DNA of 64,000 bases, from the NCBI GenBank assembly GCA_907165275.2, contig OU015663.1, forward strand, positions 5,592,501 through 5,656,500. The letters are read 5' to 3'. A program made the translations under genes and the position numbers. This stretch comes from Zygaena filipendulae. Its lineage: Eukaryota > Arthropoda > Insecta > Lepidoptera > Zygaenidae. Under the pieces are notes generated by a model. That model saw nothing but the letters and a program-made list of their open reading frames with translations, was not told the origin of the DNA and did no database searches. Below, piece by piece: positions 11,721 through 25,010 of this stretch (within the stretch, counting starts at the first letter, position 1; each line of letters begins with the position of its first letter).

Positions 11721-14700
11721 AATTATGGATGTATTAAAAAAAAATCATTGTATAAGTTGACGGTGGCAATAATATAAGCTTAGCTTAGCTTGACACCAGG
11801 TTGCTGCAGTTGGTGTAGTCGGTATAACGCGTGAACCGCTGAACAGTTTTGGATGAAAATTTACTCACAGACTAAATAAATTTTCGATTGATACTTTGTC
11901 TTGGGATTCAATGAGGTTATCCTGAAATTTACCCAGTTGAAACCTTTAAGAATGACTAGTTTATGATATTAGTAGAATATATACGCAAAAAATTTGATCA
12001 CTACTATTAGGTATTGCTCTTACTGGAACATATGTACCTATGTACATTACTCTACATTCAGGTACCTAACTACTCTGTCAGAGTCCCGAATTACTGCAGA
12101 GGCTATAACTATGCTGACTGGCTGCAGTCCTCAATTTTTATAGTTCCCGATAGTATATGCTTCCTTTTGAAAAGAAAGTTTTTCTCTTAAAACCCTCTAT
12201 TTTGTCTTTATGTGTTTCGTTATTCAATTTAAAACTATTAGGTATAATTAAATAAATTTACTACGTACCTAGTTACTGTGAATAATAAAGATTTCACTTT
12301 AGGAAACTTTCTTTAAAGCCAACATTGTGAAATATTGACTTTGAGATTTTTTCTTCATTAATAAATAAATATATTATCATATAATCCCATTGAACTTTAT
12401 TGTTTTCAATTAAGCCATGCAAATGCTACATACATTTTCTTATTACTACTATCATAAGTATACCGTGCATATAAAAATATGCTGTTCTATGCGTCCTATT
12501 CTCATAATTATTAAAAAAAGAAGTGTCCCATTAGGTACCTACTTACTTTAAAAAATTGAAAGAAAAAAAAAAGAAAACGAAACAAATTCCAAACATGCAC
12601 CGGAAGTCACACTTAACTATTTGTCACAAAATATGAAGCAACAAAAATTCATGAAATCGAGTCGCCTGGAGAAATTTCATGCTATTTATATCGCCGCTAT
12701 GAAGCCGGCGAGGAAGGAAGGCCAACCACTAGCAATTTCATCGTGTGAAATAAATTCTGGCAAGCTCTTCTGGCGATTTTTAATCCTGGATTTTCCTTTT
12801 TTAAAATTTGGTCTGACACTAGAACGACCTAAGCTTTTACTTAGAATGCAGCAGCTAAAAACGCTAGAAATCTCACCTTAACTAAGTAACTGATTAACAG
12901 TTAACGGTTTATTTTAGCTATTTAATTATGTTTTGATACCTTTTAAACATACCCACTAATATATGACACTTAATCTATATTATGACAAGACTATACCGTA
13001 TAAAATGTTGAGATGGGGAAATCTTTTTTTGCATTTAATTTCAACTAGCGTAAATTTTTGGATTCCCTCAGGAATTTCAAAAAATACAGGGAGAAAAAAA
13101 ATAATTGAATTAGCAACTTCCTCTTTTTAGAAGTCGACTAAAAAGGATCTTATAATTTAAAACTTATTCTCTGTATCAAATTTCACCCAAATTCTTTCAT
13201 TCGATTTTAAGCCCTCAAAAATTTTCACAAATTATGATATCACTACCTCATAATATTAGTACGATAGGTCAGATAGGGTATATGTACATAGGTACAGGCA
13301 AGTCTACTTGAATTTCTTAAATATTTTGCAAAATCTCGCTATCGATATCCAAAAAACTTGCAATTTTCTATTTCTTTCCCCTCATTTCCGAATACATCCA
13401 ATTTCTGTGAGCATTTTTACCTTAACCGTAATACGAGTATCTACGCAGCAGAATACCAAGGTAGCAACACACGTAAGGTTAGGTATGAGACATGAATTGA
13501 ACACGTGCCAATAATTGCCGGACCAAGAACTTGGTGCGGGTAAAATCCCAAGTAAAGGTTTGGCTTAGCTGTGAGCGATTTTTAAAATTGCTGTGTCTTG
13601 AGCAATTAAATTTCAAGAACTGCAAACAATTCTGCAAGTGATTCACGGAAATTATAAGATTTGCCAGAATGATTACTGCAATTTTACAACAATCATAGTA
13701 ATACACTAATTCGATACATCGCTTCAGAATAACTCCAGTAAGTTCCGCGAATGTCACCAGACAACTAATTGTTTTTAATTTTAATTTAATTTAAAATAAA
13801 ACCTCACTTTCAGGTTTTATAACTGTAGAATGAATTAGTATTGTATCTCAATATTTAGCAACAACCTTTTATAAATAACCTGTACAGATAACAGCAGCAA
13901 TATGTAAAGACTACTCAGTCTTTGAATTTTATCTCTATTGCCATAAGTTTCAGTAACTCTAAAATGTGTTTACACATTTCTGGTGCTGACTGTAGGTTAT
14001 GTTATTTTAAACTAGAGACATAGAATCTCTCGATAATTCATTGTGTATAAATGTAAGTAATAAAAATATTGGTACATAAGGATAAACACTGATAAATTAC
14101 ATAGAAAACCTTAACCTGACTGACCTTTACATAATAATTATGATTTACTAGCGCATCGGCGACAGTAGATACTTACAAAGGGAAGTTGAATTACCCTCAG
14201 GTAAGATCCGTCTAATTTCATCAATTAGGTATTTTATTGGATAATGAAATAAAAAGTGGTGTTTTTTTATATATTTAATTTTTTTTCAATATGCCTCCTC
14301 TTTAACCTTAGACCCTTTACCTATAGGTATAAGTATGAACTGCTGAGTAAAAAACAAAACAATTTTCGTATCGTCCTTCCTATCCAAAATCTTTTGTGTG
14401 CGTTCGAGTAGGTATATCTTGGTAGATAGGTTCTAAAGCCTATACGTACGTGCACACACCTACTGTTTGAAAAGTAAAAGCGGACATATTTCTCGTACGC
14501 GCGCTATAAACCACTCTCGCGAAACACTAGCTGCTAACGAACTTAGTTCCAAGGTAAAGTTTTAATTGCTCTCTGGCAAATCTCGGTTTATCTTTTTGTG
14601 GTCTGTAGGAAACAGCTTTGTTGACTATAAATTCAATTTGAGTGAGGCGGAAAAGATTACGAGTTTGTTTATTAAATGGGAAATTGGGAGATCAACTTTA

Positions 14701-14904
14701 ATAATAGGTATATAAATCTATGTTGATATTGTTTAATAGAATTTGAGATGAAAGTATCTATCTGCGTTTATATAATTTACGTATGAGACATCTTTCTATA
14801 GTAAAATGTGTTTGGCTCTATATTTTAATTTGTTGTTAAGTAGGTACGACCATTAGCTTAAAAATTTTGACAGTATTTTTAACTTTATTTCAATTGTTAT
14901 ACTG

Positions 14905-15071
14905 ATGTGTTATATGTGTTAATCTGATGTATAAGCTATATAATTGTAAAGTTTCATTTAAATCCATCTAGTAGTTTTTGCTTGTAAGAGTAACAAACAT
15001 CCATCCACCCATCCATCCATCTATCCATCCATACATTCTTACAAACTTTCGCGTTTATAATATTAGTAGGA
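14905..15071 (-). mobile_element. Lep1 Helitron, truncated, with (ATCC)n
   Basis: GTGTTAATCTGATGTATAAG, a run of ATCC repeats, then TTTATAATATTAGTAGGA. The CTAG end is missing. Same subtype as 23757-23975. Confidence 0.7.
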
Positions 15072-16307
15072 TATGAAAAAAAATTGGTCGATTTTGTGCT
15101 TTTGTTACCTAATTTATTGTCTCAATCATAACAAGTACGAGGTATTGAATTGAATATACTTTTCCATACTTTATACGTAAATAAAATAAATTGGGCAATA
15201 AAATAAAACATAAAGTTTCCTTTTTAATTAAAAGAAAAATGTAACTACGAGTGCCGAAATTCAATTTCGTATGACGGAGTAATACGAATTATGATAAAAA
15301 TAATCAAAAATATTGTGCAGTAGACAGACAGGCGACACGCGATAAAAAATTTATACAGCCAAGTGAAATATAATTTTCCTTATCTGAAATTTTCATGAAA
15401 CCAAAGTGGAAATTTGTCTTTAATAATTTAGGACCATGACGGGTGCTTAGCGACGGCGAGTCGTTTTATCACCTGAAGAGCGCGGGCGAGAAGCCTCGTC
15501 TTAACACCGCCTTATGAACCCTCAACTTGTTTACAATAAGCAGATAGCTTCTCCGCACCTTGTTCATTAAACTAATCGGTGGATTATGCGCAAAAAATTA
15601 CTTTCTGAACGTGACCTTTTCACATTTTAGTGTTTGCAAAGTTTTAACTTTAAAATACCTATGATTTTTGATGTTAGGTAGGTATATAAAAAAGATTATG
15701 TCCTGTCGGATTTACCTATAATATTCAATTATAACAAACGTTTTTCATTGACAATGAGGTTTTTTTTAATTCACTGATACTATTTATTATAATATTTTAA
15801 ATATATCATTATTAGGTAGGTATTGGGTGAGATATACCTACCCAAATAAAATAAAATCAAATATATACCTATGTAGGTACCTAATAGGTTGACTGATAGA
15901 GAATACCTTGGGCATTAATTCCGCGTTATTTACAATAAAGTGCAATAAAGTTCTTTAAATAAATAAATATTACCTGTCACCAAATATATTATTGTATATC
16001 TACTCGTATGTGTATTATAAAGAGGGTTTGTTTTTGTTTATTTGTTGGATGTAAACTCTGAAACTACTGAGCTGATCATAAAAATTCTTTCACTGATAGG
16101 TAGAGACAGTACATCTGAATAACATAGAAGAGATTTTTTATCCCGGATTCCGAACGAAGAACGGAATTTCACGGGTGTTGAACCGCGGGATAGCATCAAG
16201 TAAAGAAATAAAAAAAGAAGTTAGAAATATAATATGTACCTAGTAACAAAATAAAAAGAATTTCCACTACAAAATTTTAATATTATTTTAGTAGTTACTA
16301 GCTGTTC

Positions 16308-16510
16308 CCCGCGGTTTCACTCCCAGTATTTTCGGAGTTCCCGTGAAAATCCCGGGATTCCCACGGAAACTCGGAAGTACTCTCAGTACCCCTGACAACT
16401 GATGAATGTAAAATTTCATGGTGATCGGTTGGGCCGTTAAGGCGTGAAAGCGTAACAAACAAACAAATAAACAAACAAACTCACTTTCGCATTTATAATA
16501 TTAGTAAGGA
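16308..16510 (-). mobile_element. Lep1-type Helitron, full length
   Basis: CTAGCTGTTCCCCGCGG at the left, GGTGATCGGTTGGGCCGTTA, AAACAAAC run, TTATAATATTAGTAAGGA at the right. Confidence 0.82.
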
Positions 16511-16624
16511 TTTGAAATTTTCATTCTTTTTTTTAAATTAATTGGTAAACTAAATACCCCGTAAAAAAGTTTTTACCAACATCACTGGTTTTATTGCTTC
16601 TATTCGGTATAACATAATAAAATA

Positions 16625-16870
16625 TTCCTAAAATGGCGCCGGTCGCACGCTGTACCTACGGCTACGTAGCCACACGACACGTGGCGTCGCGTCGGAGCGG
16701 CGAATTCGCCGTAATAAATAAAATAATTTTATCTGTGAGTGTTGCCGCTGAGTAGAGCCGCGGCGGCTACCGTATCGTGGAGTTGCGTCGCCGGCGGCGG
16801 CGGTCGACTGTTCACGGCGGCCACTGTCAAGAGTACCTTATCTAAACCGCACCTACCAACCGTACCTACG
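16625..16870. other. GC-rich, CpG-dense island in AT-rich spacer
   Basis: AATGGCGCCGGTCGCACG, GTGGCGTCGCGTCGGAGCGG and CGTCGCCGGCGGCGGCGG. No long frame and no repeat hallmark. May be a promoter or regulatory element; nothing downstream identifies a gene. Confidence 0.4.
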
Positions 16871-17325
16871 GAGAAATGAACATTTTGAATTACTTTTATA
16901 ATATTTATAATGTAATATTTTTTTTTTTCTGCAGTAACACACCTATTAAAATTGTTGTACTCTATCTGAGCAGTTATACATAAGAGTGGTAGAGACTCAC
17001 CTAGCGTGGTTGCTGGCTAAATACGCATAAATAAAAAAATACGCATTATTTTCTTGATTAATTGACAGTAAAGTGTAAAAAAAAAACATACATACAATCG
17101 AACATAGAACCTCCTCCTTTTTGGAAGTCGGTTACTAACCAGAATGATACTATAGATTGATAGAGCAAGTAATAAATTGAATCAATGTGGATTAAACAAT
17201 GTTAAGTGTGAAATAATGTAAAAAAATTGTTACGTTAAATTGTGTCTAATATAATTTTATAATTTGACCCAATATATAGACTGCGGTAAAAAAACCACCG
17301 CTGTATAGAGGCGACCAATATTTTT

Positions 17326-17375
17326 CATTACTATGCTAATTTCATTGTCCCAATAAACGGGGATGACCCTCGCCG
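17326..17375 (+). promoter_or_regulatory. Conserved-looking block, copy 1
   Basis: CATTACTATGCTAAT followed by TTCATTGTCCCAATAAACGG and GGATGACC. Shared with 22195-22247 on the other strand. It contains an octamer/POU-like ATGCTAAT. Could be an old repeat instead of an enhancer. Confidence 0.35.
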
Positions 17376-17769
17376 CGGCGCAAAGAGGTTGCCGGTTTCA
17401 CGAATGCTTTTACTATGTCCACTAAAAAATTTGAATTCGCTTTTCGAAAGCTCATACTGGTTAATTTGAAATGCAACTCGGCAATTCTCGCTTTTTTTTT
17501 TCGCAGCCACTAGCCGTTTAAATGGCCAACACTAAAAAAAGTTACCAGCGAGTAAAACGTTTTCAATTATACTCATATTTATTCTAACTCACATTTGTAA
17601 ATAAAAATTGTTATATTTAATTAGAAAAATGAAAGAAGATAAATGAAAAATGTATATGAAAGATGTGGTAAATTTTGTAAATATTAAGAAAAGATAAAAT
17701 AAATATATGAATACGTGGCAAACGCAAAGGAACTATAATATTTTCTAGCTTTGTTATACTCATTAATAA

Positions 17770-17972
17770 CTAGCTGTTCCCCGCGGTTTCACCTGTGATA
17801 ATTTCAGAGTTCGTGGAAATTTCGGGATAATAAGTATCCTACGTCATTCAGGACTACCGCAGCTTCCTTCCTCTAAGTGAAAGAATTTTGGAAACTGGCT
17901 CAGTAATGTTTATGTTTATTTGTTACAAATATACAAAAATAGAAACTTTTCTCTTTATAATATTAGTGCAGA
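17770..17972 (-). mobile_element. Lep1-type Helitron
   Basis: CTAGCTGTTCCCCGCGG to TCTTTATAATATTAGTGCAG. It has the CTTCCT...AAGTGAAAGAATTTT middle shared with 47770-48278. Confidence 0.75.
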
Positions 17973-20900
17973 TAATAAAGATCTAAGAACATCCCAATAA
18001 AATACTGGTTATTTAACATTGCCATTTCAATTGTTGATAATTAACTTAACACTTGGTGGAAAATTTGCTATCCTTATTTACTTGTAAACCTAATTAAGGT
18101 ATCAGAATCCTCTCACAGATCCATGAATGTGTCCCACCCAAGGGACAATCCTTACAAACGAGCAGGCCCGTGTGCAATGTTGTTATCCGCAACACAATTG
18201 CGTAAATGATTCAATAGATCAATATCACGTCTGTGGAGGCGTGCTGTAGATTCTAGTGATATCACGTACGCGGTTGCCCCCTGACAGGTTGCTTCACCAG
18301 TCTTACAGCTACTTATACCCTATATTTTCTCGCATGTCGGTGAGGTCCAAGCGTCCATGACAGCCAATATTTTCTAATAATTCAATTCAGATTGTGTTGA
18401 CATAGAGCCAGACGGTAAACATTAGAGCTTATTGAATTCTAACTCTTTTGTCAATGTATTCGAGTTGAGGTTTTTGAGGTTGAGGTTTTGTACTTTTTTC
18501 TGAGTAAATAAATTATAAAAAAAAGGTGACTGCTTTTATTTATTCCTATACATATAAATACTATATTATCACGCTCGTATCATTTTATGCTCGGTACTGT
18601 AAAGGTTGAACGCTGTTCACCTCCATGTCAACACTGGTTGGAAACAAATTTAGAAGAAGTAAGTAATATTTGGAATTTGCATGTAATATCATAAATAGAG
18701 ATGTTATATATAAAAATAAGACAAGCGATTTGTTGTATCATAACAATATGGTTTTGTTTTGAAATAAAAATATCTTTAATTAAAATAATTTGATAATCTT
18801 TATATTCAATTGCTTAAATTGTTAACGTTCTTGCCACCGGGTGGTTACCGTACCTACATCAAAAAGTTTCCGAGAAATCCTAATCACGTATAGGTGAAAC
18901 CGTGAAGATTAGCAAACTAGCTGATAAGTCCTTGATAATTGTGATTATCACGGTTCCTTTCACAACTCTAAATGACAGTCAAAAGTCAAAGCATACATGT
19001 CGCAAAACCAATAAATGTCAATTATAATCGCGATAAGATTTCAATTTCTATCGATCGCTATTAGTGATTGAAATCATGGAATTAAAAGAATTTTGAGAGC
19101 CGATTTGAATTTAGAAAATAATCACCATTAAAATAATCACCAACGTTTTTATGAATTTATTTCGATCAACAAGCAAATCTTTATCTCTCTCTATTTCGGA
19201 ACATCGTCGTCCCGACCAGAATATTAGAAAAGTTTTTCGATCCCCTCAATGGTAACGGGTACGTGAGACACAAATATTGCTCGGGAGTCACGGATAATCT
19301 GCTGGCCGACCGCCAGTTCACAATATGTAGGTAAGAGCAGTTTTCAATAGAGCTGTTTAGTCGACTGCTGGCGCTGAATATTCGAGCTGATATAATTGGT
19401 TGATGCAAATGCTTATTACAGGATATGCATGTACCAACAACTGTTATACTCTACTCGTAATCAAGGATTAAAATATTTGTTTAATTCACGAGTTTAGAAT
19501 AATTATTTGATGCATATCTAAGAAGATAAACCAGCTGCATTTGATTTGATAAAAAACGTACATGTTTAATGAATTTTCAATCAAACAGTTTAAAAAAAAC
19601 AGTCAGATTGCTTATTCGCCTGATAGCCTATATTTAACTAATGCGTTCCTTTTTTAGCCCCTATCTGAATATTAAAAAATCGAATAATGTTTTTTTTATA
19701 TAAAACATGTAAATAAGCATATTTTATTTGAAAGGTATCGTAAAAATACTGCAACCGTAAATATTGCTGCTTTTATAATCAAATATACATCAGTTAATAT
19801 ATTGTAGCAAATGATGTAATCAATCTTTAATCTAAAATCATACATGGGTTATGTGTAATAAACTGTGTTCGGCTTCCTTTCTGTGACGTGTCCCTACAAG
19901 ACAACGAAGAGGAAATCATGAATCATCGGTGACGACGCCTCCCGTCTCAGCTTGTAATCCGGAAGCCGCCCGAAAATGTCTCTTCGTTCACAGAACTAAT
20001 AGTGCCTCAGGATATAAGCTCTGTATCAGCTCTTAGTATTATAACACCATAAGTGTTGTCTCCTTCATGTGTTAGAATAGTTACTTAGAGGACGTTATTT
20101 CTTTTATTTCACGTATAGTGTATTAGTTTTATTGTTTGACAATTTAACAATAATTGTACACCATGTCTAAGTTTTACAGCACACTTACTATGATTTAAGA
20201 GATAGAGGTTCTTTTTAATGATTGGTTATCACATAGATTCATAATTATTATATTATACTTGTTTAAATATTTCAAATATTTTACTTTTGTCCTACCCATT
20301 ATCAGATTAACGAACACCATTATATTTTACTATGATAATATAATATATTTTATTTCACACTTTCGTCTTACTCAATACAAACATGTACCTACATAAATCG
20401 GTCAACAAATAATATCCGTTCGGAAGTAGCAGTCTCTTGAGTGATGGACCAGCCTGTCGTCACGTCTCTTTCTCATATGTCTTTATAATGCGCTAGTGAT
20501 GTGCCATTTTCATCCAATCCCGTTTTTCGTGTTGTGAATTGTAATAATAAAGAAAGGAGTCGCCGTTGTTCCGAGTTCCGAAAAAAAAAACCGGTAACTC
20601 TGTCGTCAGTTTGAAAAATTAACAGGTCCAGTTAGTTAAAAATAAAATGTAAAAGAAAAAAGTGTAATTGAGTGGGTTCTTATCATTGTTATGTATTACT
20701 TTTTATTATTATCAGTATATCTTTTAAATGTGTAATACCTGCTTAGATTTAGTTGACTTTCTTTTACGTTTTTCCTGAAAATGTCAGAATTTCTAAGGTT
20801 CCAGAAGTCATTCGATTTTGAGAGCATAAAAATCTATAAAGCGATTTTACGGTAGACGTTGGTAAATTAAAAAGATATTCTATAGCAAACGCCTTCAATG

Positions 20901-21299
20901 ATCAAAAGGAAAGCAAAAAATATTAAAAAACTTCAGTCTATTTGTTGAGCAGGAAATTCATTTGAAGGTGCTTACCTCGACGCGAAATAAAACTGTGAAC
21001 ATGTTCAAAACGTGTTTACTCGACGTGACTGTTAAAATATGTCATAGCAAGCGTTTATTATACATAATGGCGTATGATATCTCTACCACATAAGGTTCAA
21101 AATACAATGAAGAAACGATCGGAAAACGGCAAAAATATATTTGCACAAACTGTATTTTTCGCATTCAACGCCCATACGTGTCTTACTAAGCCGATTTTTA
21201 TTACAGTTCAAAGTAGAGACTTAGAAATGTACAGATTAAAGTACCTATACAAATGACAGGGGCATGCGGGTACCTAATTTTTACTCTATTTATTCTATA

Positions 21300-21909
21300 C
21301 TAGCTGTTCACCCGCGGTATTTTCGGAGTTCCTGCTGGAATTTCGGGATAAAAGTACTCTAATATCATTCTCTGTATCCCAGACAACATGTACCTATACA
21401 TATTAGCTTTCACGCGCGTTAATTTTGGAGTTGTCGTGGGAATTTTGGGATGAAAAGTACCCTATGTCCTTCTCTGTTCCCCTGACAACGTGCCTGCGAG
21501 ATTTCATGATAATCGTGTCATGTTTTCTATTACGTCGTTCCTTATTTCAGGGAATTCTAGCATTATGTCATGGCAACACTGTTATTTAGTCGGTACCCTC
21601 ATTCCCATTTGATAAATAAAGTAGTGTACGCCCACAATTGTTGGTGGGGTTGTGGGTATAAATACTAGTGTCAGCACAGAAGAGCTTCATTCTAGTTACT
21701 CTGCTCGACTTAAGTGGTCATAATAAGTGTTCTATTTCTATTGTTTATATAGTATATGTGCGGTTGTAATAACTATAATAGTGAGAATAAAAGTATAGTT
21801 AACTAGAGGATTTCTTTTCTTTACAATCGGTTGAGACGTTGAGGCGTGAAAGCGTAATAAACAAACAATCAAACAAACTCACTTTCGCATTTATAATATT
21901 AGTAAGGAT
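21300..21909 (-). mobile_element. Lep1-type Helitron, split by solo LTR
   Basis: Starts CTAGCTGTTCACCCGCGG (reverse of the hairpin and CTAG end) and finishes CGCATTTATAATATTAGTAAGGA. A second, internally duplicated segment (GAGTT...GGGATGAAAAGTACCCTATGTCC) shows one tandem sub-repeat. The solo LTR sits at 21516-21825. Confidence 0.8.
21516..21825. mobile_element. 310-bp solo LTR inside a Helitron
   Basis: Begins TGTCATG and ends TTTACA (TG...CA), flanked by ATCG at 21512-21515 and 21826-21829. It interrupts a Lep1 Helitron whose two halves read straight across the gap. It contains GGGTATAAATA (TATA-like), then GAGAATAAAAG (poly(A)-like) in the plus orientation. No internal retroelement sequence is present. 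A BEL- or Gypsy-type solo LTR is likely; family not determined. Confidence 0.75.
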
Positions 21910-22194
21910 AGCATGGTTGTTTAAAAGGCACCTAAAGTAGCTTACATCCATCAAATAAAGAGACTTTGTATGAATACTGAAAAATATTCTTAATTATTCT
22001 CCAAAGTACGAAAAATTTACTCACATAAAAAAAAAAACACTTTGATGAAAAGAAATTAAATCAGAATTCTTTCAATTCCATATTATACAATAATAAACAA
22101 AATAAAGAAAATTAAATTTATTCTATAAGCAAAGAAAACATTGTATTTTGTTTCGGTGTAGCAAATTGTATAGTTAAATTCATTAAGTCGCCAG

Positions 22195-22265
22195 AGGTTG
22201 GTCACTGTGACCCCATTCATTGGACAAATCCCATTAGCATAGTAATGGAAGCTGTCCCTCAATGA
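22195..22265 (-). promoter_or_regulatory. Conserved-looking block, copy 2
   Basis: On the minus strand CATTACTATGCTAAT (22233-22247), then GGGATTTGTCCAATGAATGG and GGTCACAGTGACC, a palindrome. Arms TTCATTG...CAATGAA also fold back around the core. Confidence 0.35.
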
Positions 22266-22429
22266 AGATCGATATAACTAACCCTTCTCCCTTGTACTCG
22301 TTTTGTTATCTTTCTGTTAGCCAATAATGGCGGTTATGTTTGTAACGATAATCCCGGTTGTGTTTGTTTATGCCATGAAAAGAGAAACTACATTATAATA
22401 GTTGACAGTCATTTAAACTCTGTTATTAT

Positions 22430-22575
22430 TAGTTTCTTAATCTGATGAGTTTGATCTCAGGCTCGTTACCTATATACTATGAGTTATGATCATAATGTAT
22501 GTGAAGACAACCACACTACACCATCGTGGGTCTGTGTTCCAGCAGTGGAGCCTTTAAAAATGATGATTGAACTTT
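22430..22575 (+). mobile_element. SINE/LINE tail fragment
   Basis: GATCTCAGGCTCGTTACCTA, ATCGTGGGTCTGTGTTCCAG, CAGTGGAGCC, then ATGATGATTGA. Confidence 0.4.
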
Positions 22576-22879
22576 TATTTTGCAAGAGACATTCTTTGAT
22601 TGGATGGACGTGTTGAGTAATTATCTAAATTTGACTCGGCTAGCAAAATATACAAGTTGTATTCTTGTATATTTCACATGGATGAATTTTTCAAGTGGGC
22701 GTGGATGGCTTAATCGTATTTTTCTTATTTATCAGCCTGGAATCGAACCCGTTGATTTGAAAAAAGGTCTGAGTACACGATGTTAGTTTTTATCTAACTC
22801 CTTTGAGTATTTTTCGCTATTCTTCGTTGTTTCAAATTGAGCCAATAACGCCCACTTATAAAATTCAGCCTATACCTAT

Positions 22880-23135
22880 ACATATATTTCATGGCCATAT
22901 CATGAATTTACAAGTGGATGCCTACTTACAATTTACAAGTGGTGTATACTTACAATTTAAAATTAGTGTCTACTTACAATTTGCTAGTAGTGTCTACTTT
23001 AGGCAGGGCGTAGAGCACCCTGACATTCTTGGTTTGGTTAGGTTTGCCTTGGTGTCCAGGTTACCAAGACAAAATAATTATGGTGACATTTATGATGATT
23101 ATTTACCATTTTATTTGGCGTGACTTAGCAGTACA
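22880..23135 (+). repeat. Unclassified repeat with ~24-bp sub-repeats
   Basis: Three to four tandem units of the form GTGTCTACTTACAATTT, then GGCAGGGCGTAGAGCACC and ACATTCTTGGTTTGG. A homologous copy is at 51380-51680 on the other strand. Confidence 0.55.
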
Positions 23136-23756
23136 AACCTAACCTAACCTAAAATTATGCTCTAGTGGTTAAACGGTGGGCGCATTTCGAATTTTTACCA
23201 AACATCTTTAATAGACATCCTATACTTAATATAATATGATATTATGGTAAAAAAATTTTGCCCAAATTATTTATCAAACTTTGACATTTAATCGATGTGA
23301 TCAGTTTTCCTGCCCTGATTATTTATCAGCATAGCACGTTAATATTATAAACAAATTACAAAAACACTTAATTATTAACCGCAAGTGCAAATACGGTACG
23401 GTAAAGCCGACCAATTGAGCGGTAAAGTGCATTCAATCGCAGGTGGAAATTCAATCGTCGATAGCTTATAGCTTATTGCAATCGCGTTCAAAATTGGCCA
23501 CATAGTCTATGACAGGGGACTGCTGGCTAGCTTGGTTGCCATACGGATTTTGCACGTGTTTTGATAGATTTAATAGAACAATTGTAGTTGGTTCGTTTGC
23601 CTTAGCAGGTATATATTTAGAAATATTACAAATAGATTCACTCAAAATTTCGTTCAAAACTGACGCACAAAAACAATCAAATGCGCCGAGAAACATGATA
23701 GTCACGCCGAGAAACATAGTCATAGTCGAGAGTCTGGGCGTGTATATATATCTAAA

Positions 23757-23975
23757 CTAGTTGTGCCCCGCGGTTTCACCCGCGTTAATTTTAGAGTTCC
23801 CGCGGGAATTCCGGGATAAAAAGTACCCTATGTGTTAATCTGATGTATAAGCTATATTATTGTAAAGTTTCATTTAAATCCATCCAGTAGGTTTGGCGTG
23901 AAAAAGTAACAAACATCCATCCATCCATCCATCCATACATACTTACAAACTTTCGCGTTTATAATATTAGTAGGA
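23757..23975 (-). mobile_element. Lep1-type Helitron with (ATCC)n
   Basis: CTAGTTGTGCCCCGCGG, CCGCGGGAATTCCGGG, (ATCC)n near 23917-23935, TTTATAATATTAGTAGGA. Confidence 0.82.
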
Positions 23976-24056
23976 TTATAATATGAAGTATAGGTATACC
24001 ACGTTTGCTTGGTTTCCACGACACAAGCTTGTTTTTTGATTTTTCCATTTAATAAA

Positions 24057-24290
24057 AATAAACATAGATAAAGCGCATTAAAGTTTAGGGTGGGGGACTC
24101 TTGACGTCAATATTTAGTATAAGCCCCATACAAACTGCACTGGGTTATGACGTCACGCGAAATTTAAACTCAATATATCGCCGTTATTTTATGATTACCT
24201 ACGTAAAAAAAGAAAAAATACGTGTCCAATATTTTTTACTACTTAATCTACACGACGGACTTAAAAAAAAAATTTGTCAAGTAGCCATCA
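24057..24290. mobile_element. CRE-bearing MITE, copy
   Basis: AAGCGCATTAAAGTTTAGGG, two TGACGTCA sites (24102-24109, 24148-24155), TATCGCCGTTATTTT, AAATACGTGTCCAATATTTT and CGACGGACTT match the element at 40095-40420 read from the other end. Confidence 0.65.
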
Positions 24291-25010
24291 ATTCCCGCAG
24301 GAACTCCAAAGTAAAATTTTGTCTAAAAGATAAAAATAAATTGTAGAGGGCTACCCTTATTACCAAAAATAGCCTACAACCTATTCTCAGACCTACATAT
24401 TATATACAAAAAGTTTCTTAGAAAATCGGTCATGGCATTTTGGAGGAGTTCGATGGCAAACACTGTGACACGAAACTTTTATATATTATAAGATTGAACG
24501 CGGGGAAACCGCAGAGGATAGCTGGTAATATTTCCAATTTTGTTTTTATCTCTCTCAAGTCTTTTATGTTTGATAATTGATGATTATATTACACATGCCT
24601 ACATCATGAGCATATGCTACCGGTAATATATCGTATCTCTATCTGAACATGGTTCGTCCAAGGTAGTTGGTACATAGATCTAATTTCAATATCGCATGAA
24701 AATGTGCGTCCGTCCAGGGATATCCGAGAATGGAGTATTACCGGTACTACCACGATATACCGAGCAAATGCCGTTACCGGCGCAATACGAGCCACGGGTT
24801 CACTAATTAGACGGTCGGGTCGGATGTGCGAACAAGGCAAATGAAGATTTATCATCTCCCTCAGTCCTTTGGGCGGCTTACGATCACCTTCTTACATAGA
24901 ACAGACTCGGTGATGGCTAATTAGCTTCATCAGTAATTTTCAGATTCTTTTCCCTGTCAGGCGGTAAATTTAATCAACTTGTTTTAGTTAATTTCAAGCA
25001 TAATCCTAAC

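Larger units (their letters stand above)
11720..21290. other. Spacer with two GC islands and Helitrons
   Basis: Mostly AT-rich. More complex stretches at 12600-12890, 15420-15590 and 19860-20000 look unique rather than repetitive, so they are candidates for conserved non-coding DNA, but no function can be read from them. Confidence 0.3.

Noticed and set aside
12621..12881. 86-codon frame as a small gene
   Set aside because: No recognisable motif or codon pattern; the DNA looks more like unique non-coding sequence.
23125..23155. CCTAACCTAACCTAA resembles insect telomeric (TTAGG)n
   Set aside because: Only three units; another two-unit stretch at 44335. Too short for an interstitial telomere, and such words are common in dispersed repeats.
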